From the NCBI GenBank assembly GCA_934636105.1, contig CAKTZR010000016.1:1-64000 (forward strand): 64,000 bases of DNA, given 5' to 3'. Position numbers and translations under genes: made by a program. Positions 52,731 through 62,085 of this stretch are shown piece by piece. This DNA is from an uncultured Clostridia bacterium (GTDB lineage Bacteria > Bacillota > Clostridia > Christensenellales > Aristaeellaceae). How positions within the stretch are numbered: position 1 is the first letter of the stretch; each line of letters opens with the position of its first letter. Below the pieces are notes generated by a model. The model was not told the origin of the DNA, ran no database searches, and saw only the letters and a list, made by a program, of their open reading frames with translations.

Positions 52731-52997
52731 ATGAAGACACGCAAAGTTCCCATGCGCATGTGCGTGGGCTGCCGCGAGATGAAGGAAAAGAAGGAGCTGC
52801 TGCGCATTGTCCGCAACGCGCAGGGCGAAATCAGCTTTGATCGAATCGGCAAGGCGCCGGGGCGCGGCGCATATATTTGCAAATCGAAGGAATGCCTGAC
52901 GAAGGCCGTCCGCCAGCGGCAGCTTGACCGCGCGCTGGAAACGAAGATTGACGAAGCCGTGCTGAATCAGCTGATGGAGGAAGTCGATGCAACTTGA
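52731..52997 (+). CDS. ylxR: YlxR family nucleoid/RNA-binding protein
   Basis: This 88-residue DUF448 protein begins with the hallmark RKVPMRMCVGCREMKEKKELLRIV and later GRGAYIC. YlxR proteins bind nucleic acid, and one has been reported to act as a regulator in Bacillus. It lies between nusA and the L7Ae-like gene, its invariant location, and overlaps the latter by 11 bp. Confidence 0.93.
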   Translation: MKTRKVPMRMCVGCREMKEKKELLRIVRNAQGEISFDRIGKAPGRGAYICKSKECLTKAVRQRQLDRALETKIDEAVLNQLMEEVDAT

Positions 52998-53328
52998 GCA
53001 CGACGCGTTTTACGCGATGCTGGGCATTGCCATGCGCGCCGGACAGCTGAGCCTTGGCGAAAGCGGCGTGCTCAAGGCAATTTCATCAGGAACGGCATTG
53101 TTTATGATTCTGGATGCGGGTGCATCCGACAATACGAAGAAGAAATTCCGGGATTCCTGCGCGTTTTACAAGGTTCCGCTTTATGAAACGTCGCCGGACA
53201 GACTGGGGCAGGCCATCGGCAAGCCCGGCCGTATGAGCGCCGCGATTGCGCGGGGCCCGCTGGGCGAAAAGCTGCTGGCTTTGGCCAGGGAAGAAGAAGC
53301 GGGCAACGCGCCGCTTCAGGGAAGATAA
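52987..53328 (+). CDS. L7Ae-family ribosomal-like protein YlxQ
   Basis: This 113-residue protein of the L7Ae/L30e/S12e/Gadd45 superfamily probably binds kink-turn RNA. It shows MLGIAMRAGQLSLGESGVLKAI, LFMILDAGASDNTKKKF and VPLYETSPDRLGQAIGKPGR. It is encoded directly before infB, as in B. subtilis. Confidence 0.9.
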   Translation: MQLEHDAFYAMLGIAMRAGQLSLGESGVLKAISSGTALFMILDAGASDNTKKKFRDSCAFYKVPLYETSPDRLGQAIGKPGRMSAAIARGPLGEKLLALAREEEAGNAPLQGR

Positions 53329-53370
53329 CCACACGACAGTGACGCAAATTTGCGGGGGTGCAAGGGCAGA

Positions 53371-55956
53371 ATGTCCAAAATGAAGGTTCAAGACGCAACA
53401 AAGGAACTCAGCCGCCGGGCGGCGAAACTGCTGGGAGACGTGACGGGAGTCCGTACCGCGGCGGAAAAGACGCTCGACGAGCTGCGCAAGATTGAAAACG
53501 GCTTTACGCAGCAGCAGGAGGCCGAGCGCGAGGAAAAGCGCCGCGAGGAACAGCAGAAGGCGCTCAACTCGCAGAGCAAGGCATGGACGATGCCCGACGA
53601 TGTGCCTGTGGAGAAGACCGAGGAGAAGAAGGAAGCGCCGAAGCCTGCCGCCAGGCAGTCGGAAGCGAAGCCTGCTGCTCCCGCGGCTCGTCCCCAGCAA
53701 AGCGGCAGCGCGCCGCGCGCGCAGGGCGGCAATTTTGCCCCGCGCGGCCAGCAGGGAGCGCCGCGTCCGCAGAATGGCAATTTTGCCCCGCGCGGCGACC
53801 GTCCGCAGGGCGGCAATTTTGCCCCGCGCGGCGACCGTGCGCAGGGCGGCAACTTTGCCCCGCGCGGCGACCGTCCGCAGGGCGGCTTTGGCGCGCGCAA
53901 CGGCCAGCAGGGCGGCGCACGTCCGGTCGGCGGCATGGGCGGGGCGCGCCCGATGGGCGGACGCCCGCAGCGCGCGCCGAAGGGCCCGGAGCTGATGCCC
54001 ACGGTCGAGAAGGAGCGCGTTTCCAACTACGACCCGAACAAGAAGATGCGCCAGCGTCAGCATGACCCGGAGCATCAGCCGGTGAAGAACCGCAAGCAGC
54101 TTGCGCGCGACACGGGCTACGGCATGGACGACGATGTGGTGCGCGGCCGCCGCAAGAAGGGCCGTCAGCTCTCTGTGCAGCAGATGATGGCCCCGATCAA
54201 GATCGAGACGGCCTACATGACCGCCGAGACCATCACCGTCCGCGATTTGACCGAGCGCATCGGCAAGCCGGCAGGCGAAATCATCAAGAAGCTGATGCTG
54301 CTGGGCATTATGGCGACGATCAACCAGGAGCTGGATTTCGATACCGCGTCGCTGGTCGCTTCTGAATTCGGCGTGACGCTGGAAATGAAGCTCGACAAGA
54401 CCGCCGAGGACGCGCTCTCCGCTGAAAACGTGGAGGACAGCGAGGAAGAACTGGTCACGCGTCCCCCGGTCGTTACGATCATGGGCCACGTTGACCACGG
54501 CAAAACGTCCCTGCTGGATTACATCCGCAAGGCGAAGGTGGCCGCGGGCGAGGCCGGCGGCATTACCCAGCACATCGGCGCGTATATCGCCAAGGTGGAC
54601 GATCGCCAGATCACCTTCCTGGATACGCCGGGCCACGAGGCATTTACGGCGATGCGCGCCCGCGGCACGCAGGCGACCGATATCGCGATTCTGGTCGTCG
54701 CGGCGGACGACGGCGTGATGCCGCAGACCATCGAATCCATCAACCATGCGAAGGCGGCGAAGTGCCCGATCATCGTGGCGATCAACAAGATCGACAAGCC
54801 GGGCGCCGATCCAGACGCGGTGAAGCAGGAGCTGACCCGTTACGAGCTGGTGCCGGAAGAATGGGGCGGCGACACCATCATGGTGAACGTCTCCGCCAAG
54901 ACCGGCGAGGGCGTGGACGATCTGCTTGAAAACGTGCTGCTGCTGGCAGATATGTTGGAGCTGAAGGCCAATCCGAACCGCAAGGCGCGCGGCGTTATCA
55001 TCGAAGCGAAGCTGGATCATTCCCGCGGCGCTGTCGCGACGGCGCTGGTGCAGAACGGCACGCTGCATGTGGGCGACATGGTGGTGGCCGGCAATGCGTA
55101 TGGCCGCATCCGCGCGATGGTTTCCAGCCGCGGCGAGCGCGTGAAGCACGCTGCCCCGTCCACGCCGGTGGAGATTATCGGTTTCGGCGGCGTGCCGGAG
55201 GCGGGCGACGAGTTCATGGCGGTGGCCGACGAGAAGCTGGCCCGTCAGGTTGTCGAGGAGCGCGCCGCGAAGGCCCGCGCGTCGATGGTCAAGAACAGCT
55301 CCGCGTCCACGCTGGAAGAACTGTACAGCAAGCTGGAGCAGGGCGAGGTCAAGGATCTCAACATCATCATCAAGGCCGACGTGCAGGGCTCCGTCGAGGC
55401 GGTCAAGCAGTCGCTTGAAAAGCTCTCCAACGCGGAAGTCCGTGTGCGCACAATTCACAGCGGCGTTGGCGCGATCACCGAGAACGACGTGATGCTCGCC
55501 GGTATCGACGGCGCGATCATCATTGGCTTCAACGTCCGCCCGGATGCGAAGGCGCGCGAGGCCGCGAACCGCGACGGCATCGATATCCGCTATTACCGCG
55601 TGATTTATCAGGCCATCGAGGATATCGAAAAGGCCATGAAGGGTCTGCTTTCGCCGGAATTCCGCGAGAATGTGCTCGGCCACGCCGAGGTGCGCAACGT
55701 GTTCAAAATCACGGGCGTGGGCATCGTCGCCGGTTCGTATGTCACCGACGGCAAGCTCCAGCGCAACGCACAGGTTCGCCTGCTGCGCGACAACGTGGTG
55801 GTTTACGAGGGCAAGCTTTCCTCGCTCCAGCGCTTCAAGGACGCAGTCAAGGAAGTGGCCGACGGCTACGAGTGCGGCGTGTGCTTGGAAAACTACACGG
55901 ATATCAAGGAAGGCGACGTCATCGAGTGCTTCGTGATGGAAGAAATCCCGAGGTAA
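53371..55956 (+). CDS. infB: translation initiation factor IF-2
   Basis: This 861-residue GTPase places fMet-tRNA on the 30S subunit. The N-terminal ~270 residues are low complexity, with a 12-residue repeat of type GGNFAPRGDRPQ (coded by near-identical 36-bp units at about 53727-53890). Then come the conserved IF2-N segment, the G domain (GHVDHGKTSLLD, DTPGHEAF, NKID) and domains II-IV (ADVQGSVEAVKQSL). The ATG at 53371 is preceded by a weak AAGGGC site; internal starts producing shorter forms are possible, as known for IF-2. Confidence 0.97.
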   Translation: MSKMKVQDATKELSRRAAKLLGDVTGVRTAAEKTLDELRKIENGFTQQQEAEREEKRREEQQKALNSQSKAWTMPDDVPVEKTEEKKEAPKPAARQSEAKPAAPAARPQQSGSAPRAQGGNFAPRGQQGAPRPQNGNFAPRGDRPQGGNFAPRGDRAQGGNFAPRGDRPQGGFGARNGQQGGARPVGGMGGARPMGGRPQRAPKGPELMPTVEKERVSNYDPNKKMRQRQHDPEHQPVKNRKQLARDTGYGMDDDVVRGRRKKGRQLSVQQMMAPIKIETAYMTAETITVRDLTERIGKPAGEIIKKLMLLGIMATINQELDFDTASLVASEFGVTLEMKLDKTAEDALSAENVEDSEEELVTRPPVVTIMGHVDHGKTSLLDYIRKAKVAAGEAGGITQHIGAYIAKVDDRQITFLDTPGHEAFTAMRARGTQATDIAILVVAADDGVMPQTIESINHAKAAKCPIIVAINKIDKPGADPDAVKQELTRYELVPEEWGGDTIMVNVSAKTGEGVDDLLENVLLLADMLELKANPNRKARGVIIEAKLDHSRGAVATALVQNGTLHVGDMVVAGNAYGRIRAMVSSRGERVKHAAPSTPVEIIGFGGVPEAGDEFMAVADEKLARQVVEERAAKARASMVKNSSASTLEELYSKLEQGEVKDLNIIIKADVQGSVEAVKQSLEKLSNAEVRVRTIHSGVGAITENDVMLAGIDGAIIIGFNVRPDAKAREAANRDGIDIRYYRVIYQAIEDIEKAMKGLLSPEFRENVLGHAEVRNVFKITGVGIVAGSYVTDGKLQRNAQVRLLRDNVVVYEGKLSSLQRFKDAVKEVADGYECGVCLENYTDIKEGDVIECFVMEEIPR
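53727..53890 (+). repeat. tandem 36-bp repeat in infB
   Basis: At least three near-identical units containing GGCAATTTTGCCCCGCGCGG, plus two diverged ones, encode the RGG-like stretch of IF-2. The unit number may vary between strains. Confidence 0.7.
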
Positions 55957-55979
55957 TCGAGTTTCAGGATCAACAGGCG

Positions 55980-56018
55980 CGGCCCGGTTGCATGCTTTGC
56001 CGCCGGGCCGCCTTTTTT
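55980..56018 (+). terminator. intra-operon terminator between infB and rbfA
   Basis: CGGCCCGG (55980-55987) pairs with CCGGGCCG (56003-56010), followed by CC and six T residues. Confidence 0.75.
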
Positions 56019-56037
56019 GCAGATAAGGTAAAGGATT

Positions 56038-56430
56038 ATGGCCAATCAACAATTTGAACGCACAGACCGCATTGCAAGCGAAATCATGCGCGAAACGGAA
56101 AAGATCATCCGCGAGGATGTTTCCGACCCGCGGACGGACTGCATGTTTTCCATCACGCATGTGGATGTGACGCGCGATCTTCGGTATGCGAAGATTTTTG
56201 TGAGCATCTATGAAGAAGAAAAACGCGCGCCGATGATGAAGGCGCTCAAGACAGCGGCGGGCTTTATCCGCCACAATCTGGGGCGGCGCGTGCAGCTTCG
56301 CTATACGCCGGAGCTGATTTTTGAACTGGACACGACGATTGAATACGGTGTGCATATCGCAAGCCTCATCAATCAGGTGAGAAAGACGGAGGAGAGTCGA
56401 TCCGATGACGCAGGAGAAGCGGGAATTTGA
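56038..56430 (+). CDS. rbfA: ribosome-binding factor A
   Basis: This 130-residue KH-like cold-shock 30S maturation factor has FERTDRIASEIMRETEKIIR, FSITHVDVTRDLRYAKIFVS and HNLGRRVQLRYTPEL. Its last 26 bp overlap the next gene. Confidence 0.95.
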   Translation: MANQQFERTDRIASEIMRETEKIIREDVSDPRTDCMFSITHVDVTRDLRYAKIFVSIYEEEKRAPMMKALKTAAGFIRHNLGRRVQLRYTPELIFELDTTIEYGVHIASLINQVRKTEESRSDDAGEAGI

Positions 56431-57406
56431 GGATTGGCTGCGCCGGGCCCATCAGGCGAAGCGCGTCGCGCTGCTGGCCCATGTTTCCCCGGATGGGGAC
56501 ACCATGGGCTCTACGCTGGCGCTCCGCCTTGCTTTTTTGGCGCTGGGCAAGCAGGTCAATGTGATTTGTGACGGCGATGTGCCGGACAATTTGAAGTATC
56601 TGCCGGGCAGCGAAACCGTGCTGCGCCCGGAAAATGTGAACGGCGCGGATTACGACACGGTTATCGCCGTGGACGTGAGCGACCGCTCGCTGCTGGGCAA
56701 GAGCGAAGCCGTGTTCGATGCGGCGGGCTACCGCATGGTGATCGATCACCACGCGACGAACCCGGCTTACGGACAGTCGAACTTCATACGCAGGGGCGAA
56801 TCTGCCTGCTGCCTGCTGGCCTATGAAGCGATTCTCGGCCTGGGCGTGGAGATGACGAAGGACATGGGCACGTGCCTGCTGACGGGCATGAGCACGGATA
56901 CCGGGCATTTCCAGTATCCGGCAACCTCTCCGGCGACGCTGATTGCGGCGGGCGAACTGCTCAAGCTGGGCGTGGATATCTCCGCGATGACGCGCAGGCT
57001 GTATCGCACTCAGCCGATGAACCGCGTGAAGCTGACCCGCATTGCCTACAACAAGCTGCGGTTCATGTTCGACGGTCAGGTGGGCGTGATCGACTTCGAC
57101 AAGCACGATTTCGAGGAGACCGGCTGCACCTTCGGGCAGGCGGACGGGCTGGTGAACAAGGCGCTGGAAGTGGAAGGCGTTCGCATGGCGGTGCTGGCTT
57201 CCGAGCGCGAAGACGGCATCAAGATGTCCCTGCGCGCTGTCGAGCCGGACACGGTGAACGATATTGCCGTGCTCTTTGGCGGCGGCGGTCATGCGCAGGC
57301 GGCAGGCTGCACGATTCACGCGCCGCTGTATGAAGCGCTGGATCAGGTGCTGGCCGCGATGAAGGACAAGCTGGATAAGACCCCGCGCCCGGAGAGCCGC
57401 GCATGA
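56405..57406 (+). CDS. nrnA: DHH/DHHA1 phosphoesterase NrnA (nanoRNase / pAp phosphatase)
   Basis: This 333-residue bifunctional enzyme degrades oligoribonucleotides of 2-5 nt and converts pAp to AMP. DHH-domain metal motifs are HVSPDGDTMGS, AVDVSD, the eponymous VIDHHATNP and STDTG; the DHHA1 motif is GGGGHAQAAG. It sits in the usual rbfA-nrnA-truB-ribF order and its stop overlaps truB (ATGA). Confidence 0.94.
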   Translation: MTQEKREFEDWLRRAHQAKRVALLAHVSPDGDTMGSTLALRLAFLALGKQVNVICDGDVPDNLKYLPGSETVLRPENVNGADYDTVIAVDVSDRSLLGKSEAVFDAAGYRMVIDHHATNPAYGQSNFIRRGESACCLLAYEAILGLGVEMTKDMGTCLLTGMSTDTGHFQYPATSPATLIAAGELLKLGVDISAMTRRLYRTQPMNRVKLTRIAYNKLRFMFDGQVGVIDFDKHDFEETGCTFGQADGLVNKALEVEGVRMAVLASEREDGIKMSLRAVEPDTVNDIAVLFGGGGHAQAAGCTIHAPLYEALDQVLAAMKDKLDKTPRPESRA

Positions 57407-58281
57407 ATGGCTTTCTCTGCGTACTTAAGCCGCCGGGGATGACCTCGAGCGACGTGGTGGTTCGCGTTCGGCGCAAGCTGGGCCGGGGCGCGAAGGTCGG
57501 CCATGCGGGCACGCTCGATCCGGAGGCCTCCGGCGTGCTGCCGCTGATGATCGGACGCGCGGCGCGGCTGTTTGACTATCTGGTGGAGAAGGAAAAAACC
57601 TACGTCGCCCAGCTTAAGCCGGGCTATGCCACCGATACGCAGGATGCGCACGGGGCGATCCTCGCGGGCGAGGGCGCGCGTGCGACGCAGGCACAGCTCG
57701 ATGCGGTTTTGCCGCAGTTTATCGGCGACATCGCGCAGATTCCGCCGATGTATTCCGCGCTCAAGCGGGACGGGCAGAAACTCTGCGATCTGGCGCGGCA
57801 GGGAATCGACGTGAAGGTTGAACCGAGACCGACGCAGGTGTATGCAATCGATGTGCTGCACGAAAACGCGGATGGGAGCTTCATGCTGCAAATCCGCTGC
57901 GGGCGGGGCACGTACATCCGAACTCTGTGCAACGACATCGGCGAAGCGCTGGGCACAAAGGCCCATATGGGCGTGCTTCTGCGCACGCAGACGGGCATGT
58001 TCACGCTGGACGAGGCGCACACGATTGAAGAAATCGACGCGGCGGAGGATTTGGAGCCGCTGCTCGTGGCGATGGACAAGCCGCTCGGCCACCTGCCCAA
58101 ACTGGATGTGCAGCCGAAGGCAGAACGATTTGTGCGCAACGGCAACCAGCTGACGCGGCGCGAACTGATCGGCGACATTCAGCTGGGAAAGCCGACACGG
58201 CTGTATCTGAACGGACAATTCTGCGGAATTGGCCGCTTTGAAGGGGAAAAACTGAAATTTGACGCGATGCTCCTTGAATGA
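57403..58281 (+). CDS. truB: tRNA pseudouridine-55 synthase
   Basis: This 292-residue enzyme makes the T-loop pseudouridine 55. It has LKPPGMTSSDVVVRVR, the catalytic-Asp motif GHAGTLDPEASGVLP, PPMYSALKRDGQKL, and RCGRGTYIRTLCNDIG. The C-terminal PUA-like region is short. Confidence 0.97.
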   Translation: MNGFLCVLKPPGMTSSDVVVRVRRKLGRGAKVGHAGTLDPEASGVLPLMIGRAARLFDYLVEKEKTYVAQLKPGYATDTQDAHGAILAGEGARATQAQLDAVLPQFIGDIAQIPPMYSALKRDGQKLCDLARQGIDVKVEPRPTQVYAIDVLHENADGSFMLQIRCGRGTYIRTLCNDIGEALGTKAHMGVLLRTQTGMFTLDEAHTIEEIDAAEDLEPLLVAMDKPLGHLPKLDVQPKAERFVRNGNQLTRRELIGDIQLGKPTRLYLNGQFCGIGRFEGEKLKFDAMLLE

Positions 58282-58318
58282 GGGCGCGCGATCAATCGTT
58301 TGTGGAGCTTATAGAAAC

Positions 58319-59245
58319 ATGATACTCTTGACACATGAGCGTCAGTGGCGCGGCGGGGAGACGGTTGTCGCCTTCGGCATGTTTGACGGCGTGCATGAAG
58401 GGCATGCGCAGCTGATGCGCAAGGCCAACGAGCTGGCGGCTCTGTATGATTTGAAAAGCGTGGTTTACACGTTCTCGTCGCATCCGATGGCGACGTATGC
58501 GCCGGACAGAGTGCCGCCGCAGCTGGAAACCCGCTCGGAAAAGATTCGTTCGATTGCCCAGCTGGGCCTTGATGTGGCGGTGCTTCGCCCGTTTGACAAG
58601 GCGTATGCCGCGCAGTCGCCGGAGGAATTTGTGCAGGCGTTTGTGAGCGCGCTGCACCCGAAGCATGTGGTCATCGGCTTCAATTATTCCTTTGGCAAAA
58701 TGGGCGCGGGTAAGGCAGAGGATATGCGCCGCTTCGGCGAGCAATACGGCTTTGAGACGCACGTTGTGGACGAGGTGCAGATCGACGGTCTGCCGGTTTC
58801 CTCCACGCGCGTGCGCGCGGCCGTGACGGCGGGGCAGATGGAGGAAGCCACGAAGCTGCTTGGCCGCCCATATGCGATTTGCGGCGTGATTCAGCGCGGC
58901 AAACAGCTGGGGAGCAAGCTGGATTTTCCGACGGCGAACCTGCTTTGGCCCAAGGGCAAGGCGATTCCGCCGAAGGGCGTTTACGCCGCGCGCGCCTATG
59001 TCGATGAAGCATGGTACATTGCGGCGGTGAACGTCGGCACGCATCCGACCGCGCCGGGCGGCCCGCCGACCATCGAAGCCAATCTGCTGGATTACGAGGG
59101 CGGCGCGCTCTATGACCATCACATGCGGCTTCTGCTGTGCAGCTTTGTGCGCGCGGAAAAAAAGTTCGATTCGCTGGAACAGCTTCGCGCCGAGGTGATG
59201 AAGAATCGCGAGCAGGTGCGGGCGTATTTTGAAAGCGATCGATAA
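58319..59245 (+). CDS. ribF: bifunctional riboflavin kinase / FAD synthetase
   Basis: This 308-residue enzyme makes FMN and FAD. The N-terminal nucleotidyltransferase has FGMFDGVHEGHAQLM and VIGFNYSFGKMGAG; the link is SSTRVRAAV. The C-terminal flavokinase domain contains GKQLGSKLDFPTANL and KGVYAARAYVD. The start at 58319 uses a GGAG about 12 nt upstream; earlier in-frame codons overlap the truB end. Confidence 0.95.
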   Translation: MILLTHERQWRGGETVVAFGMFDGVHEGHAQLMRKANELAALYDLKSVVYTFSSHPMATYAPDRVPPQLETRSEKIRSIAQLGLDVAVLRPFDKAYAAQSPEEFVQAFVSALHPKHVVIGFNYSFGKMGAGKAEDMRRFGEQYGFETHVVDEVQIDGLPVSSTRVRAAVTAGQMEEATKLLGRPYAICGVIQRGKQLGSKLDFPTANLLWPKGKAIPPKGVYAARAYVDEAWYIAAVNVGTHPTAPGGPPTIEANLLDYEGGALYDHHMRLLLCSFVRAEKKFDSLEQLRAEVMKNREQVRAYFESDR

Positions 59246-59266
59246 AACGACGAAAATTTCATAAAA

Positions 59267-59305
59267 AACACGGAAGTTCTGTTTACAAAGCGGGGCTTCC
59301 GTGTT
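59267..59305 (+). terminator. hairpin between ribF and rpsO overlapping the rpsO promoter
   Basis: AACACGGAAG (59267-59276) pairs perfectly with CTTCCGTGTT (59296-59305). No T-run follows. The right arm ends at the first base of the rpsO -10 box. Confidence 0.5.
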
Positions 59306-59310
59306 ACAAT
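59282..59310 (+). promoter_or_regulatory. promoter of rpsO
   Basis: TTTACA (59282-59287), 17-nt spacer, TACAAT (59305-59310). It is followed by a leader of about 95 nt that could house S15 autoregulation, although no specific fold was confirmed. Confidence 0.7.
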
Positions 59311-59411
59311 ATCCTTCGGTCTGAACCGCACGCGCAGATGATCGCGTTCTCCAAACGTTTTTCTATGCGGGCGGCGATTGGCACAACATATTTATTTGGA
59401 GGGTTTTTATC

Positions 59412-59675
59412 ATGGATAAGGCGACGAAGGAAGCAATCATCAAGGAATATGCCCGTCACGAGGGCGACACCGGTTCCCCCGAGGTGCAGGTCGCTCTGCT
59501 GACCGCGCGCATCAACCACCTGAACGACCACCTCAAGACCCACGCGAAGGATCATCACTCCCATCGTGGTCTGCTGCTGATGGTTGGTCAGCGCCGCAGC
59601 ATGCTTGAGTACCTCAAGCGCATCGACATCGAGCGCTATCGTGCGCTGGTTGCGAAGCTGGGTCTGCGCAAGTAA
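59412..59675 (+). CDS. rpsO: 30S ribosomal protein S15
   Basis: This 87-residue protein has GDTGSPEVQVALLTARI, HLKTHAKDHHSHRGLL and GQRRSMLEYLKRID, all hallmarks of S15. A TTGGAGG site precedes the ATG. It is followed by a terminator and pnp, the usual neighbour. Confidence 0.98.
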   Translation: MDKATKEAIIKEYARHEGDTGSPEVQVALLTARINHLNDHLKTHAKDHHSHRGLLLMVGQRRSMLEYLKRIDIERYRALVAKLGLRK

Positions 59676-59715
59676 TTCCTCCGCTTCGTTCACGAAAAGG
59701 GCTTTGTCCCAGATG

Positions 59716-59761
59716 ACCGTCGTTTGGGAGACAGTTTCTGTCGCCCAAGCGGCGGTTTTTT
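59716..59761 (+). terminator. terminator after rpsO
   Basis: A long stem with single mismatches (ACCG, TTGGG and GACAG against CTGTC, CCCAA and CGGT) around a TTT loop is followed by six T residues. Confidence 0.85.
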
Positions 59762-59875
59762 CGTACTTTTAAAACGAAACCGAATGCTGATGTCGGTTTT
59801 GTATATCAGGCGACGAGGGTTCGCGTCTGAAAAGAAGTGTTGGCAGGCAGGTATTTTGAAAGGAGATTCCACCCG

Positions 59876-62026
59876 ATGGTCAAGACGTATACCACAGAGC
59901 TGGCGGGCCGCCCGCTGGTCATGGAATTTGGCAAGTACTGCGGTCAGGCTAACGGATCGGTGATCGTTCGACTGGGCGATACGGTGGTCATGGTCAATGC
60001 GACGGCGAGCGACACGCCGCGCGAGGGTCAGGACTTTTTCCCGCTGAGCGTTGACTTTGAAGAAAAGATGTACTCCGTGGGCAAAATCCCCGGCGGTTTC
60101 ATCAAGCGCGAAGGCCGTCCGTCCGAAAAGGCGACGCTGACCTCCCGTCTGATCGACCGTCCGCTGCGCCCGCTGTTCAACAAGGGCATGCGCAACGACG
60201 TGCAGGTTGTGGCGACGGTGCTTTCCGTCGAGCAGGATGTGCCGCCGGATATCCCCGCAATGCTGGGCGCTTCCGCCGCGATTGCGGTCAGCGATATCCC
60301 GTGGGCCGGCCCGATTGGCGGCGTTTCCGTCGGTCTGGTCGATGGCGAAATCGTCATCAACCCGAATCTGGAGCAGCGCGCGGTTTCCAAGCTGAGCTTG
60401 ACGGTTGCCGGCACGGATGAAGCCGTGCTGATGGTCGAAGCGGGCGCGAAGGAGATCAGCGAGACGGACATGCTTCGCGCGATTCTCACCGGCCACGAGG
60501 AGATCAAGAAGCTGGTTGCGTTCCAGAAGCAGATCGTCGCCGAAATCGGCAAGGAGAAGCGCGTCTTCCCGGTCGCCGAGACGGGTGAGGACGTGAAAGC
60601 CGCCGTCCGCGCGGACTTCTTCGATCGCTGCGCGTGGGCGTTTGAGGCGTTTGACCGCCACGAGCGCAGCGCGCGCGAGGAGCAGGTGAAGCAGGAGGCG
60701 CACGAGCTGTATGCCGAGCGCTTTGAAGGCCGCCTGAACGAGGTGGACGACGCGCTCTATTATCTGAACAAGGAAATCATGCGCACGAAGATTCTGGAGA
60801 AGGGCGTTCGTCCGGATGGCCGCAGCCTGACCCAGATTCGCCCGATTTGGTGCGAAACCGGCGTTCTGCCGCGCGTGCATGGTTCCGGCGTGTTCACCCG
60901 CGGCGAAACGCAGGTGCTCTCCATCGCGACGCTCGCGCCTGTGAGCGAAGCGCAGGTGATCGAGGGCCTCGGCACGGAGACCAGCGAGCGCTACATGCAC
61001 AACTACAACATGCCGCCGTATTCCACCGGCGAGGCCGGTCGTCTCAAGAGCCCGGGCCGCCGCGAAATCGGTCACGGTGCGCTGGCCAAGCGCGCGCTTG
61101 AGCCGGTGATTCCGTCTGTGGAAGAGTTCCCGTATGCGATCCGCGTGGTCAGCGAGGTGCTGTCCTCCAACGGCTCCACGTCTCAGGCCTCCGTCTGCGG
61201 CTCTACGCTGGCGCTGATGGATGCGGGCGTGCCGATCAAGGCGCCGGTTGCGGGCGTGGCCATGGGCCTGATTAAGGATACGCACAGCGACAAGGTGGCC
61301 GTGCTGACCGATATTCAGGGCCTTGAGGACTTCCTCGGCGACATGGATTTCAAGGTTGCGGGCACGATGAACGGCATCACCGCCATCCAGATGGATATCA
61401 AGATCAAGGGCATTGACGAAGCGATTCTGCGTCAGGCGCTGTCCCAGGCGCTGGACGGCCGCCTGTTCATCCTCGGCAAGATGCTTGAGGTGCTGCCGCA
61501 GCCGCGCGAGCATTTGAGCGCTTATGCGCCGAAGATCGTCCGCTTCACCATCAATCCGGACAAGATCCGCGAGGTCATTGGACCGGGCGGAAAGATGATT
61601 AACAAGATCATCGACGAGACGGGCGTGAAGATCGACATCGACGACGACGGCAGCGTGTATATCGCCACGCCGGACGAAGCTGCCGCCGCAAAGGCGCGCC
61701 GCATCATCGAAGGCATTGCCAAGGATATTGAGGTCGGCGAGGTTTACACAGGCAAGGTCGTCCGCATGATGAACTTCGGCGTGTTTGTCGAGCTGCTGCC
61801 GGGCAAGGACGGCATGGTGCATATCTCCAAGCTGGCGAAGGGCCGCGTGGAGAAGTGCGAGGACGTTGTGAAGATCGGCGACGAGCTTGAGGTCAAGGTC
61901 GCGGAGATCGATTCTCAGGGCCGCATCAACCTCATTCGCAACGACATTGAGTATGACAACACGGAGATGCCGCGCCGCAGCGCCCCGGGTCAGCGCCCGC
62001 CGCGCCGCGATGCGAACCGCCGCTAA
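59876..62026 (+). CDS. pnp: polynucleotide phosphorylase
   Basis: This 716-residue trimeric 3'-5' phosphorolytic exoribonuclease has two RNase PH domains (the second with GSGVFTRGETQVL and GHGALAKRALEPVIP), then a KH domain (IGPGGKMINKIIDETG) and an S1 domain (GKVVRMMNFGVFVELLPGKDGMVHIS). MVKTYTTEL at 59876 has AAAGGAG 10 nt upstream. An upstream in-frame Met has no ribosome binding site. Confidence 0.97.
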   Translation: MVKTYTTELAGRPLVMEFGKYCGQANGSVIVRLGDTVVMVNATASDTPREGQDFFPLSVDFEEKMYSVGKIPGGFIKREGRPSEKATLTSRLIDRPLRPLFNKGMRNDVQVVATVLSVEQDVPPDIPAMLGASAAIAVSDIPWAGPIGGVSVGLVDGEIVINPNLEQRAVSKLSLTVAGTDEAVLMVEAGAKEISETDMLRAILTGHEEIKKLVAFQKQIVAEIGKEKRVFPVAETGEDVKAAVRADFFDRCAWAFEAFDRHERSAREEQVKQEAHELYAERFEGRLNEVDDALYYLNKEIMRTKILEKGVRPDGRSLTQIRPIWCETGVLPRVHGSGVFTRGETQVLSIATLAPVSEAQVIEGLGTETSERYMHNYNMPPYSTGEAGRLKSPGRREIGHGALAKRALEPVIPSVEEFPYAIRVVSEVLSSNGSTSQASVCGSTLALMDAGVPIKAPVAGVAMGLIKDTHSDKVAVLTDIQGLEDFLGDMDFKVAGTMNGITAIQMDIKIKGIDEAILRQALSQALDGRLFILGKMLEVLPQPREHLSAYAPKIVRFTINPDKIREVIGPGGKMINKIIDETGVKIDIDDDGSVYIATPDEAAAAKARRIIEGIAKDIEVGEVYTGKVVRMMNFGVFVELLPGKDGMVHISKLAKGRVEKCEDVVKIGDELEVKVAEIDSQGRINLIRNDIEYDNTEMPRRSAPGQRPPRRDANRR

Positions 62027-62032
62027 GCAACA

Positions 62033-62068
62033 AAAGGGCGCGCAGGCTGTGAGGTTTGCGCGCCCTTT
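62033..62068 (+). terminator. pnp terminator
   Basis: A perfect 12-bp stem (62033-62044 with 62057-62068, AAAGGGCGCGCA type) ends in TTT and CCTTT. Confidence 0.8.
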
Positions 62069-62085
62069 CCTTTGAGAGAGACGTT

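Noticed and set aside
53086..56355. Very long open frame antisense to infB (over 1000 codons)
   Set aside because: It mirrors a GC-rich gene with biased third positions. The translation is His/Arg-rich low complexity with no family motif, while infB on the other strand is unmistakable.
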